From Amycolatopsis sp. 2-15 (GTDB taxonomy: Bacteria > Actinomycetota > Actinomycetes > Mycobacteriales > Pseudonocardiaceae): a DNA stretch of 64,000 nucleotides. Location: NCBI RefSeq assembly GCF_030285625.1, contig NZ_CP127294.1, positions 4,622,501-4,686,500 on the forward strand, given 5' to 3'. Below the pieces are notes generated by a model. That model searched no databases. It saw only the letters and a program-made list of their open reading frames with translations, and had not been told where the DNA came from. The translations under genes and the position numbers were made by a program. Of the stretch, positions 1 through 6,922 are shown piece after piece. How positions within the stretch are numbered: the first letter of the stretch is position 1; the number at the start of each line of letters is the position of its first letter.

Positions 1-1602
1 CTCGACGTAGTCCACCAGCTCGTCGGCGACGACCTTGTGCCCGCGCAGCTTGCGGCCGAACCCGGCGTCGAGGCCGAGCCCGCCGCCGAGGTGCACCTGG
101 AAACCCTCGACCTGGCGGCCGTCGGCGTCGGTGACGATCTGGCCTTTCAGCCCGATGTCGGCGGTCTGGATGCGGGCGCAGGAGTTGGGGCAGCCGTTGA
201 GGTGCACGCTGACGGGGTTCTCCAGGTCGCCCTGGACGTCGGCGAGGCGCTTCTCGAGGTCGGTCACCAGCGCCAGCGCGCGGGCCTTGGTCTCGACGAT
301 CGCGAGCTTGCAGAACTCCAGCCCGGTGCACGCCATCACGCTGCGCCGCCACGGCGAGGGCTTGGTGTGCAGGCCCAGCTCGGCGAGCTCGGTCTCCAGG
401 CCCGGCACCTCGGACTCGGGCACGTCGAGGACCACGAGCTTCTGCTGCGGCGTCAGGCGCACGCGCGCCGAGCCCGCGCGTTCGGCGGCCTTGGCCACGG
501 CCAGCAGCGTCTCGCCGTTCACGCGGCCGGCAACGGGCGCCGCGCCGACGTAGAACTTGCCGTCGACCTGCCGGTGCACGCCCACGTGGTCGATCGGGGC
601 GGGCGGCACTTCGGGCGCGGGGCCGTCGAGCAGCGGGCGCTTGAGGTACTTCTCCTCCAGCACCTCGCGGAACTTGGCGGCGCCCCAGTCCTTGACCAGG
701 AACTTGATGCGGGCGCGCGAGCGCAGGCGGCGGTAGCCGTAGTCGCGGAAGACGCTGATCACGCCTTCCCACACGTCCGGCACCTCGTCGCGCGGCACCC
801 AGGCGCCGAGGCGCTGGCCGATCATCGGGTTGGTCGAGAGGCCGCCGCCGACCCAGACGTCGAAGCCCGGGCCGTGCTCGGGGTGGTTCACGCCGACGAA
901 CGCGACATCGTGGATCTCGTGCGCCACGTCCGCCTGGCCCGACACCGCCGTCTTGAACTTGCGCGGCAGGTTCGCGTACTGCGGGTCGCCGATGTAGCGG
1001 CGCTTGATCTCCTCGATGGCGGGCGTGCCGTCGATGATCTCGTCGGCCGCGATCCCGGCGACGGGCGAGCCGAGGATCACGCGGGGGCTGTCGCCGCACG
1101 CCTCCATGGTGGTCATGCCCGCGTTCTCGAGCTTCTGCCAGATCGTAGGCACGTCCTCGATCCGGATCCAGTGGTACTGGATGTTCTGCCGGTCGGTGAT
1201 GTCGGCCGTGCCGCGCGCGTGTGTCTGCGAGATCTCCGCCAGTACGGCGAGCTGCTGCGTGGTGAGCATGCCGCCGTCGAGGCGCACACGCATCATGAAG
1301 TAGCGGGCGTCCAGCTCTTCGGGCTCGAGCGTGGCCGTGCGGCCGCCGTCGATGCCTTCCTTGCGCTGGGTGTAGAGGCCGAACCAGCGGAACCGGCCGC
1401 GCAGGTCACCGGGGTCGATCGAGTCGAAGCCGCCGCGGGCGTAGATGTTCTCGATGCGCGCGCGGGCGTTGAGCGGGTTGTCGTCTTTCTTCGACCGCTC
1501 GTTGGGGTTCAGCGGCTCTCGGTAGCCGAGCGCCCACTGTCCCTCGCCGCGCTTCTGCCGCGGACGGCTCTTCGCGGGGGTTTCGCGCGTGGGTGAGGCC
1601 AT
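1..1602 (-). CDS. sirA: Ferredoxin-dependent sulfite/nitrite reductase, C-terminus beyond window
   Basis: Siroheme/[4Fe-4S] reductase that takes six electrons from ferredoxin to reduce sulfite to sulfide (or nitrite to ammonia) in the cytoplasm. 534 codons are visible and the gene leaves the left edge; the family is about 555-570 aa, so little is missing. The cluster cysteines are C425 and C431 (CTGLEFC) and C471 and C475 (NGCPNSC). Y77 (LYTQR) and C169 (ACGDSPR) are 92 residues apart, the same spacing as the Tyr69-Cys161 crosslink known in the M. tuberculosis enzyme. The ATG at 1602 follows a GGAGGA sequence about 8 nt upstream. The sulfur-linked leader peptide upstream favours a sulfite reductase over an assimilatory nitrite reductase. 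Confidence 0.93.
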   Translation of the reverse strand, partial: MASPTRETPAKSRPRQKRGEGQWALGYREPLNPNERSKKDDNPLNARARIENIYARGGFDSIDPGDLRGRFRWFGLYTQRKEGIDGGRTATLEPEELDARYFMMRVRLDGGMLTTQQLAVLAEISQTHARGTADITDRQNIQYHWIRIEDVPTIWQKLENAGMTTMEACGDSPRVILGSPVAGIAADEIIDGTPAIEEIKRRYIGDPQYANLPRKFKTAVSGQADVAHEIHDVAFVGVNHPEHGPGFDVWVGGGLSTNPMIGQRLGAWVPRDEVPDVWEGVISVFRDYGYRRLRSRARIKFLVKDWGAAKFREVLEEKYLKRPLLDGPAPEVPPAPIDHVGVHRQVDGKFYVGAAPVAGRVNGETLLAVAKAAERAGSARVRLTPQQKLVVLDVPESEVPGLETELAELGLHTKPSPWRRSVMACTGLEFCKLAIVETKARALALVTDLEKRLADVQGDLENPVSVHLNGCPNSCARIQTADIGLKGQIVTDADGRQVEGFQVHLGGGLGLDAGFGRKLRGHKVVADELVDYVE

Positions 1603-1743
1603 GAGGAGTCCTCCGGTTCGTGGCTCCGGACGCCGCTGAAGTCGTGCCGCTTTATGGCGGGCAACGGGGGATCGCGGCGGGTCCGGCGCCTGCGGTCCAG
1701 CTTCGGTGGGCTGAGCGTGGTGGGCTGGGTCGGGCGTCGGGAG

Positions 1744-1830
1744 TCAGCGGGCAGGTCGGCAGAGCGCGCTCGCGACCCGCAGAAGGTCGACGTGGCGGCG
1801 CGCCACGAGAAGGACACCGGCAGGACTCAC
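1744..1830 (-). CDS. Short conserved leader peptide upstream of sirA (28 aa)
   Basis: A GTG-started ORF of 28 codons ends in TGA at 1744-1746, on the same strand as sirA and 141 nt before its start. Its product has the pattern ARRHVDLLRVASALCRPAR, which I recognise as the actinobacterial putative leader peptide family (RRHVDL...C) found ahead of sulfur-assimilation genes. It has one cysteine codon, four codons before the last residue. The start lies 6 nt downstream of a plausible -10 hexamer, so the message may be leaderless. Related actinobacterial leader ORFs act through cysteine-dependent attenuation; that this one does is an inference. Confidence 0.8.
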   Translation of the reverse strand: MSPAGVLLVARRHVDLLRVASALCRPAR

Positions 1831-1836
1831 CGGCCC

Positions 1837-1866
1837 AGATAACCACGCGTTCAGAACGTGGTTCAA
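1837..1866 (-). promoter_or_regulatory. Candidate promoter for the sirA leader transcript
   Basis: On the minus strand TTGAAC (1866-1861) is separated by 18 nt from TTATCT (1842-1837), which lies 6 nt before the GTG of the leader peptide. This fits a sigma-70-like promoter making a leaderless mRNA. The spacer sits inside an inverted repeat, ACGCGTT (1845-1851) and AACGCGT (1866-1872), that could bind a regulator. Confidence 0.45.
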
Positions 1867-2091
1867 ACGCGTCCGGATGGTGGGAGGGCCCGGGCGCGGG
1901 GCTTGCGTGTGGACCGCCGCTGTGGGTGAGCGGTGCTCGCTGCCTGCGGTTTTGCGGCGCGGGGCGGATGTTTCGGGCAGCTGTTGGGATGCGGTCAGGG
2001 CCGGTTCGGGCGACGGTGTGGTTCGTTCGGCGGCCGAACTTCCGCCCGGGTGGAGCAGGGTGCGGGGAGCACCGGTGCGGTGCGAGGGACA

Positions 2092-3309
2092 ATGGACGTC
2101 GTGCCTGACGTAGCCGAGCTGCCTGCCGAGACCGGATTGCCCGAAAGCGCCCTGGAGGGGCTGGGGCGGCGGCCGTTCGGGGTCTACGTGCACGTGCCGT
2201 TCTGCGCGACGCGCTGCGGGTACTGCGATTTCAACACCTACACCGCCGGTGAGCTGGGGTCGGCGGCGTCGCCGAAGTCGTGGCTCGACGGGCTGCGCAG
2301 CGAGCTGGAGCTGGCCGCGCGGGTGCTGGGGGAGCCGCCGGCGGCGGACACGGTGTTCGTGGGCGGGGGCACGCCGTCGTTGCTGGGCGCGGACGGGCTG
2401 GCGGAGGTGCTCGAGGTCGTGCGCGGCGCGTTCGGGCTGGCGCCCGGTGCCGAGGTCACGACCGAGTCCAATCCCGAGTCGACCTCGCCGGAGTTCTTCG
2501 AACGCATCCGGGCGGCCGGGTACACGCGAGTGTCGCTGGGGATGCAGTCGGCCGCGCGGCACGTGCTGCAGGTGCTCGACCGCGTGCACACGCCCGGCCG
2601 GCCCGTGGACGCCGCGCGCGAGGCCCGGGCCGCCGGGTTCGAGCACGTGAACCTCGACGTCATCTACGGCACGCCCGGCGAGCGCCCGGAGGACCTGCGG
2701 GCCTCGCTCGACGCCGTGCTGTCCGCGGGCGTGGACCACGTGTCGGCGTACGCGCTGATCGTCGAGGAGGGCACCGCGCTCGCCCGCCGCGTGCGCCGCG
2801 GCGAGCTGCCCGCGCCCGACGACGACGTGCTGGCCACCGACTACGAGATGATCGACTCCGTGCTCTCGGCCGCCGGCCTGCGCTGGTACGAGGTGTCCAA
2901 CTGGGCCACGGACGACGCGGCCCGCTGCCGGCACAACCTCGGCTACTGGCAGGGCGGCGACTGGTGGGGCGCGGGTCCCGGCGCGCACAGCCACGTGGGC
3001 GGTGTGCGCTGGTGGAACGTCAAGCACCCGGCCAAGTACGCGTCGCTGCTGGCGGAGGGCAACAGTCCCGAAGCCGGCCGTGAGCTGCTCACCGAAGAGG
3101 ACCGGCACCTCGAACGCATCATGCTCGAACTCCGTGTCGCGGAAGGACTCGCGCTCGACGCACTCGACGCCGCCGGCATCGAAGAAGCTCGCGCCGCGGC
3201 GGCGGAAGGTCTCCTGGAACCGTCCGTTCTGGACAGTCGCGGCCGTGCCGTGCTGACGGACCGCGGGCGGCTGCTCGCCGACGGTGTGGTTCGTCGCCTG
3301 GCCGGCTGA
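2092..3309 (+). CDS. hemW: Radical SAM heme chaperone HemW
   Basis: Encodes 405 aa. HemW is a radical SAM protein related to coproporphyrinogen dehydrogenase that handles heme rather than performing the HemN decarboxylation. The cluster motif is C38-X3-C42-X2-C45 within CATRCGYCDFN, followed by the GGGTPS glycine motif near residue 87. It lacks the fourth cysteine of true HemN (CX3CX2CXC), which supports HemW. I chose the ATG at 2092 because it is the first start with a purine-rich sequence (GAGGGAC) upstream and gives a family-sized N-terminus; GTG 2101 is possible. The gene is divergent from the sirA leader. Confidence 0.93.
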   Translation: MDVVPDVAELPAETGLPESALEGLGRRPFGVYVHVPFCATRCGYCDFNTYTAGELGSAASPKSWLDGLRSELELAARVLGEPPAADTVFVGGGTPSLLGADGLAEVLEVVRGAFGLAPGAEVTTESNPESTSPEFFERIRAAGYTRVSLGMQSAARHVLQVLDRVHTPGRPVDAAREARAAGFEHVNLDVIYGTPGERPEDLRASLDAVLSAGVDHVSAYALIVEEGTALARRVRRGELPAPDDDVLATDYEMIDSVLSAAGLRWYEVSNWATDDAARCRHNLGYWQGGDWWGAGPGAHSHVGGVRWWNVKHPAKYASLLAEGNSPEAGRELLTEEDRHLERIMLELRVAEGLALDALDAAGIEEARAAAAEGLLEPSVLDSRGRAVLTDRGRLLADGVVRRLAG

Positions 3310-3381
3310 ATTTTCGCTCAGCGGGCATAAACCCGGCGGATGGTTCGTTGGTCGAAGTATCGACGAGCGAGGGAGTCGCGC

Positions 3382-4302
3382 ATGCCGCAGGCGGTCAGGT
3401 ACAGCGAACACGGCGGGATCGACGTCCTGAGAGTGGAAGAGGTCGTTCGTCCGGTGCCCGGCCCCGGTCAGGTGCTCGTGGAGGTCAGAGCCGCCGGGAT
3501 CAACCCCGGTGAAGCCGCCATCCGCGAAGGCGTGTTCGCGCGGCAGTTCCCTTCGACGTTCCCGTCCGGGCAGGGCAGTGACCTCGCCGGCGTGGTCGCC
3601 GAGCTGAGTGCCGACGTGGAGGAGATCCAGGTCGGCGACGAGGTCATCGGTTTCGTGCACACGCGGTCCAGCCAGGCCGAGTTCGTGCTGGTGAACGCCG
3701 AGAACCTGACCCCGAAGCCCAGCGGCGTGTCGTGGGAAGCGGCGGGCGGGCTGTTCGTCGCCGGCACCACCGCGTACGCCGCCGTGCGCGCGACCGGCCT
3801 GCGCGAGGACGACACCCTCGTGGTGTCCGGCGCGGCGGGCGGTGTCGGCTCCCTGGTCGTGCAGCTGGCGAAGCTCACCGGCGCGACCGTGGTCGGGATC
3901 GCGAGCGAGGCCAACCACGCGTGGCTGAAGGAGCAGGACGTGCTCCCGGTGGCCTACGGCGAGGGCCTCGAAGAGCGCATCCGCGAGATCACCGGCGGCA
4001 AGGTCGACGCGTTCATCGACACCTACGGCGACGGGTACGTCGAGCTCGCGCTGCGCCTGGGTGTCTACACAGGACGGATCGACACCGTGATCGACTTCGC
4101 CGCCGCCCAGAAGTACAACGTGAAGACCGACGGGAACATGGCCGCCGCGACCGCGGAAGTCATGCGCGACCTCGCCGCGCTCGTGGACAAGGGCCTGCTG
4201 GAGGTGCCCGTCGCGGCCACCTATCCGCTGGCGCGGGTGCAGGACGCCTACCGTGAGCTGGAGCAGCGCCACACGCGCGGCAAGATCGTGCTCAAGCCCT
4301 GA
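3382..4302 (+). CDS. NADP-dependent zinc-less MDR oxidoreductase (quinone reductase-like)
   Basis: Encodes 306 aa of the medium-chain dehydrogenase/reductase superfamily, quinone oxidoreductase branch. The N-terminal GroES-like fold contains AAGINPGEAAIREG, and the nucleotide-binding motif is GAAGGVGSLVVQLAK around residues 153-167. No catalytic zinc ligands are visible, as expected for this branch. It ends with the ARGKIVL-type sequence (TRGKIVLKP) common to the family. The ATG at 3382 is preceded by GAGGGAG about 8 nt upstream. Its 3' end overlaps the convergent TetR gene by 11 nt. The natural substrate is unknown. Confidence 0.9.
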   Translation: MPQAVRYSEHGGIDVLRVEEVVRPVPGPGQVLVEVRAAGINPGEAAIREGVFARQFPSTFPSGQGSDLAGVVAELSADVEEIQVGDEVIGFVHTRSSQAEFVLVNAENLTPKPSGVSWEAAGGLFVAGTTAYAAVRATGLREDDTLVVSGAAGGVGSLVVQLAKLTGATVVGIASEANHAWLKEQDVLPVAYGEGLEERIREITGGKVDAFIDTYGDGYVELALRLGVYTGRIDTVIDFAAAQKYNVKTDGNMAAATAEVMRDLAALVDKGLLEVPVAATYPLARVQDAYRELEQRHTRGKIVLKP

Positions 4303-4999
4303 CGAGGCTCTGCAGTCCGCCCACGAACATCGCGAGGGCGAACTCGAAGCGGTCCTTGCTCGTCTCGCCGGTGAAGAACTGCCCGGACAACAACAGGTTC
4401 GGGAACGCACCGGCCGGCAGGGACCGCATGTAGTCGGCCATCTGACGGCCGCGTTCGGCGACTTCCGCCTCGTCGTAGTCGCCGAACGTCCAGCTGCTCG
4501 CTTCGTAGGCATACGCCTTGGCGTACAAGCTCAACGCGTCGCCCGCGAACACCGCCTGCTTCAGATCCAGGCCCCCGGCGCGCAGGATCGCGAGCATCGC
4601 CTCGCCCTGGCGCAGCGAGTTGGGCGTGACGGGCACGGGCGTGTTCCACGCGACCTTCGCGATGCCGGGATAGGCGACCATCGCGCGGACCTGGTGCCGC
4701 ACCTGCTCTTTCACCTGCTCGGCCCAGTTTGCGGGATCCGGCTGCGGCACCGGCACGTCGCCCAGGACCGCGTCGAGCATGAGCTCGTCGAGCTCCTCCT
4801 TGTTGGCCACGTGCGCGTAGAGCGACGCGGGCCCGGTCTCCAGCTGCTGAGCGATCCTTCGCATCGACACGGCCTCGAAGCCCTCGGCGGCGAGCAGGTC
4901 CAGCGCCGTCTTCACCACCAGATCCCGTGACAGCAACGGCTTTTCGGCGCGCCGGCGGGGGCTCGGGCTACGGCGCCACGGCGGGGGCGGGACGGTCAT
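4292..4999 (-). CDS. TetR/AcrR family repressor
   Basis: Encodes 235 aa. The N-terminal helix-turn-helix spans about residues 25-70 (ALDLLAAEGFEAVSMRRIAQ, then LYAHVANKEEL), and the rest resembles the TetR_C ligand domain. It is divergent from the SnoaL-like gene at 5096, and three related palindromes fill the shared intergenic region, so it probably represses both itself and that gene. A possible -10 (TAGGCT, 5012-5007) lies 7 nt before the ATG, which would make its mRNA leaderless. The ligand cannot be inferred. Confidence 0.9.
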   Translation of the reverse strand: MTVPPPPWRRSPSPRRRAEKPLLSRDLVVKTALDLLAAEGFEAVSMRRIAQQLETGPASLYAHVANKEELDELMLDAVLGDVPVPQPDPANWAEQVKEQVRHQVRAMVAYPGIAKVAWNTPVPVTPNSLRQGEAMLAILRAGGLDLKQAVFAGDALSLYAKAYAYEASSWTFGDYDEAEVAERGRQMADYMRSLPAGAFPNLLLSGQFFTGETSKDRFEFALAMFVGGLQSLVRA

Positions 5000-5025
5000 G
5001 GACAGCAGCCTAGACGAATCGGGCC

Positions 5026-5054
5026 TTGACTCGAACGCCGTTCGTCGATAGAAC
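5026..5054 (+). promoter_or_regulatory. Promoter of the SnoaL-like gene
   Basis: TTGACT (5026-5031) and TAGAAC (5049-5054) are separated by 17 nt. Operator copy 1 lies in the spacer and operator copy 2 overlaps the -10, an arrangement that fits repression by the divergent TetR protein. Confidence 0.55.
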
Positions 5055-5080
5055 GGTGTTCGTTAGAGCGAACGCCGTTC
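5033..5080. promoter_or_regulatory. Three tandem TetR operator palindromes
   Basis: GAACGCCGTTC occurs at 5033-5043 and 5070-5080, and a variant, GAACGGTGTTC, at 5051-5061. Centres are 18 and 19 bp apart. They occupy the gap between the TetR gene and the SnoaL-like gene and cover the promoter, so they are the likely binding sites of that repressor. Confidence 0.7.
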
Positions 5081-5095
5081 GACAAGGAGCTCACC

Positions 5096-5503
5096 ATGAC
5101 CGATCGAGAAGAAGTCCTCGCCGTGCTCGGCCGTCTCGCCGACGCGTGGAACAGCGGCGACGCGGCCGCGTACGCGAGCTTGTTCACCGAGGACGCCGAC
5201 TACGTGACGTTCTTCGGGATGCAGCTGCCCGGCCGGGAGCTGATCGAGAGCTCGCACCGCGCGTTGTTCGGGGGGCCGCTGCGCGGATCGAAGATCGGGG
5301 GACCCGGCGACGCGTCGGTGCGGTTCCCGCGCGAGGACGTCGCCATCGTCGTGTCCGGCGGCGGTTCCGCGCTCGACGGGGGCGACGCCGTGGCCCAGGG
5401 GCGGGAGAGCACGGTGACGTTCGTGCTGGTCCGCTCGGAAACGGGCTGGTTGATCACGGCGTTCCAGAACACCCGGGTGAGCGATCCGCGCGCGGCGGCG
5501 TGA
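5096..5503 (+). CDS. SnoaL/NTF2-like protein (SgcJ/EcaC type)
   Basis: Encodes 135 aa with the NTF2-like fold seen in SgcJ/EcaC proteins: an N-terminal helix (VLAVLGRLADAWNSGD), then FTEDADYVTFFG, and a closing strand GWLITAFQNTR. Proteins of this type are small cytosolic enzymes or binding proteins; no specific reaction can be assigned. The ATG has AAGGAG 6 nt upstream. The gene is under three operator copies shared with the divergent TetR gene. The amidohydrolase fragment starts 7 nt after its stop. Confidence 0.85.
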   Translation: MTDREEVLAVLGRLADAWNSGDAAAYASLFTEDADYVTFFGMQLPGRELIESSHRALFGGPLRGSKIGGPGDASVRFPREDVAIVVSGGGSALDGGDAVAQGRESTVTFVLVRSETGWLITAFQNTRVSDPRAAA

Positions 5504-5510
5504 CGCGGTT

Positions 5511-6002
5511 TTGCCGGACCGCCGCGCTACGGTCTCCGAGTCGGTGAGCCGCCGGGTGATCGACGACTTCGCCGAGCTGGACGTCGCGATGACCACGGTG
5601 GCGCCGTCTTCCGCCGGGCAGCTTTCCTTGCTGGACCTCGTTTCCGCCGGCGTGCGGATCGGCTTGGGGGAGGACGGGCAGCGCGACTATTGGAGCCCGT
5701 ACGGCAACTGCGACCTGCTGGACCGGACCTGGCAGCTGGCGTTCACACGCGGGTTCCGCCGGGACGAGCACATCGAGCTGGCCTTGGCCGCGGTGACGAT
5801 GGGCGGGGCCTCGATCATGAGCCACGACGTGCCGCGCCTGGCCGGGGTGCCGGACCGCCCGGAGCTGGCCGCCGGCGACCGGGCGGACCTCGTCCTGGTG
5901 GACGGGGAGACGCCGCCGAGCGCGGTGGAGATGGACCGCGGCCGGGACTGGACGATCCTGCACGAAGGCGCGGTCGTGGTCGAGGGGCTTGCCGTTCTCT
6001 GA
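5511..6002 (+). pseudogene. C-terminal fragment of a cytosine deaminase-like amidohydrolase
   Basis: The 163-codon frame resembles only the C-terminal half of the cytosine deaminase/AtzC-type amidohydrolases: DLVSAGVRIGLGEDG, a GNCDLLDRTWQLAF segment in place of the usual GDxLE region, and the end-of-barrel strand RADLVLVDGETPPSAVE. The N-terminal metal-binding HxH and the central histidines are absent, so it cannot be an active enzyme as it stands. Similarity begins near residue 5, only about 20 nt after the SnoaL-like gene ends, which suggests a deletion joined the two. The start is uncertain (TTG 5511 or GTG 5544). Confidence 0.7.
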
Positions 6003-6064
6003 GCCGCCGCGTGACCGATGCCGCTAGGCGGGACGGGGGAGGGGCGCGTACGGTGGAAGCCGGA

Positions 6065-6083
6065 TTAGGTAAGCCTTAGTGAA
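6065..6083 (+). promoter_or_regulatory. Candidate iron box (IdeR/DmdR-type operator)
   Basis: TTAGGTAAGCCTTAGTGAA matches the actinobacterial iron-box consensus TTAGGTTAGGCTAACCTAA at 13 of 19 positions, with an intact left half. It ends 13 bp before the ATG of a siderophore-interacting protein gene, the kind of gene such boxes control. Confidence 0.6.
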
Positions 6084-6096
6084 TGGGTGGTGTCCG

Positions 6097-6912
6097 ATGG
6101 TCGAAGCTCCGGCGCGCAAGGGGAACCCGGGAGTGCGCTTGTCGGTTCTGCGCAAGGAGAACCTGACCCCGCACATGATCCGGATCGTGGCCGGGGGCGA
6201 AGGCCTGCGCGATTTCCAGCCCAACGCGTTCACCGACGCGTACGTGAAGGTGATCTTCAAGGTGCCGGGCGTCGAGTACCCGGAGCCCTTCGACCTGCAG
6301 CGCATCCGCGCGGAGTTCCCGCGCGAGCAGTGCCCGCGGATGCGTTCGTACACCGTGCGTTCCTACGACGAAGCGGCCGGCGAGCTCGTGCTCGACTTCG
6401 TGGTGCACGGCGACGAGGGGCTGGCCGGTCCGTGGGCGATGCGGGCGCAGCCGGGCGACGAGCTGCTGCTCTCGGGCCCCGGTGGTGTGTACGCGCCGCG
6501 CGCCGACGCGGGCTGGCACCTGCTCGTGGGCGACGAAGCCGCGTTGCCGGCCATCGCCGCGTCGCTGGAGGTCATGCCGGCCGGCGCGCGGGCGCACGTG
6601 TTCCTGCTCGTGTCCGACGCCTCGGAGGAGCAGCCGCTGGTGACGAAGGCCGACGCGCAGATCACGTGGCTGCACCGATCCTCCGGCGCCGACCTCGCGG
6701 CCGCCGTGAAGGCGCTGCCGTGGCCGGGTGAGGACGTGCACGCGTTCGTCCACGGCGAGGCCGGCTTCGTGCGCGAGCTGCGGCGTTACCTGTTCGCCGA
6801 GCGCGGCGTGGCGAAGGAGTCGGTGTCGATCTCCGGCTACTGGCGCGAGGGCAAGAACGACGAGGCGTGGCGCGAGGAGAAGGCGGCCGAGCGGGCGCGC
6901 GAAAGGGCGTAA
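6097..6912 (+). CDS. Siderophore-interacting protein (FAD-dependent ferric-siderophore reductase)
   Basis: Encodes 271 aa of the SIP family, cytosolic flavoproteins that reduce ferric siderophores with NAD(P)H or reduced ferredoxin to release iron. The FAD-binding motif is MRSYTVRSYD (RxYTxR), followed by HGDEGLAGPWAMRAQPGDEL, LVGDEAALPAI and the C-terminal ISGYWREGKNDEAWREEK typical of the family. I chose the ATG at 6097 with GGGTGG upstream, rather than GTG 6079, because the latter lies within the iron box. Regulation by iron through that box is likely. Confidence 0.93.
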   Translation: MVEAPARKGNPGVRLSVLRKENLTPHMIRIVAGGEGLRDFQPNAFTDAYVKVIFKVPGVEYPEPFDLQRIRAEFPREQCPRMRSYTVRSYDEAAGELVLDFVVHGDEGLAGPWAMRAQPGDELLLSGPGGVYAPRADAGWHLLVGDEAALPAIAASLEVMPAGARAHVFLLVSDASEEQPLVTKADAQITWLHRSSGADLAAAVKALPWPGEDVHAFVHGEAGFVRELRRYLFAERGVAKESVSISGYWREGKNDEAWREEKAAERARERA

Positions 6913-6922
6913 TGTCGCCGGC

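Noticed and set aside
37..1596. 519-codon open frame on the plus strand opposite sirA
   Set aside because: It is the antisense shadow of the reductase gene; the protein is Ala/Arg/Val-rich without any family pattern.
1933..2091. Upstream extension of the hemW frame
   Set aside because: No ribosome site, and the extra residues do not match HemW proteins, which start near the ATG at 2092.
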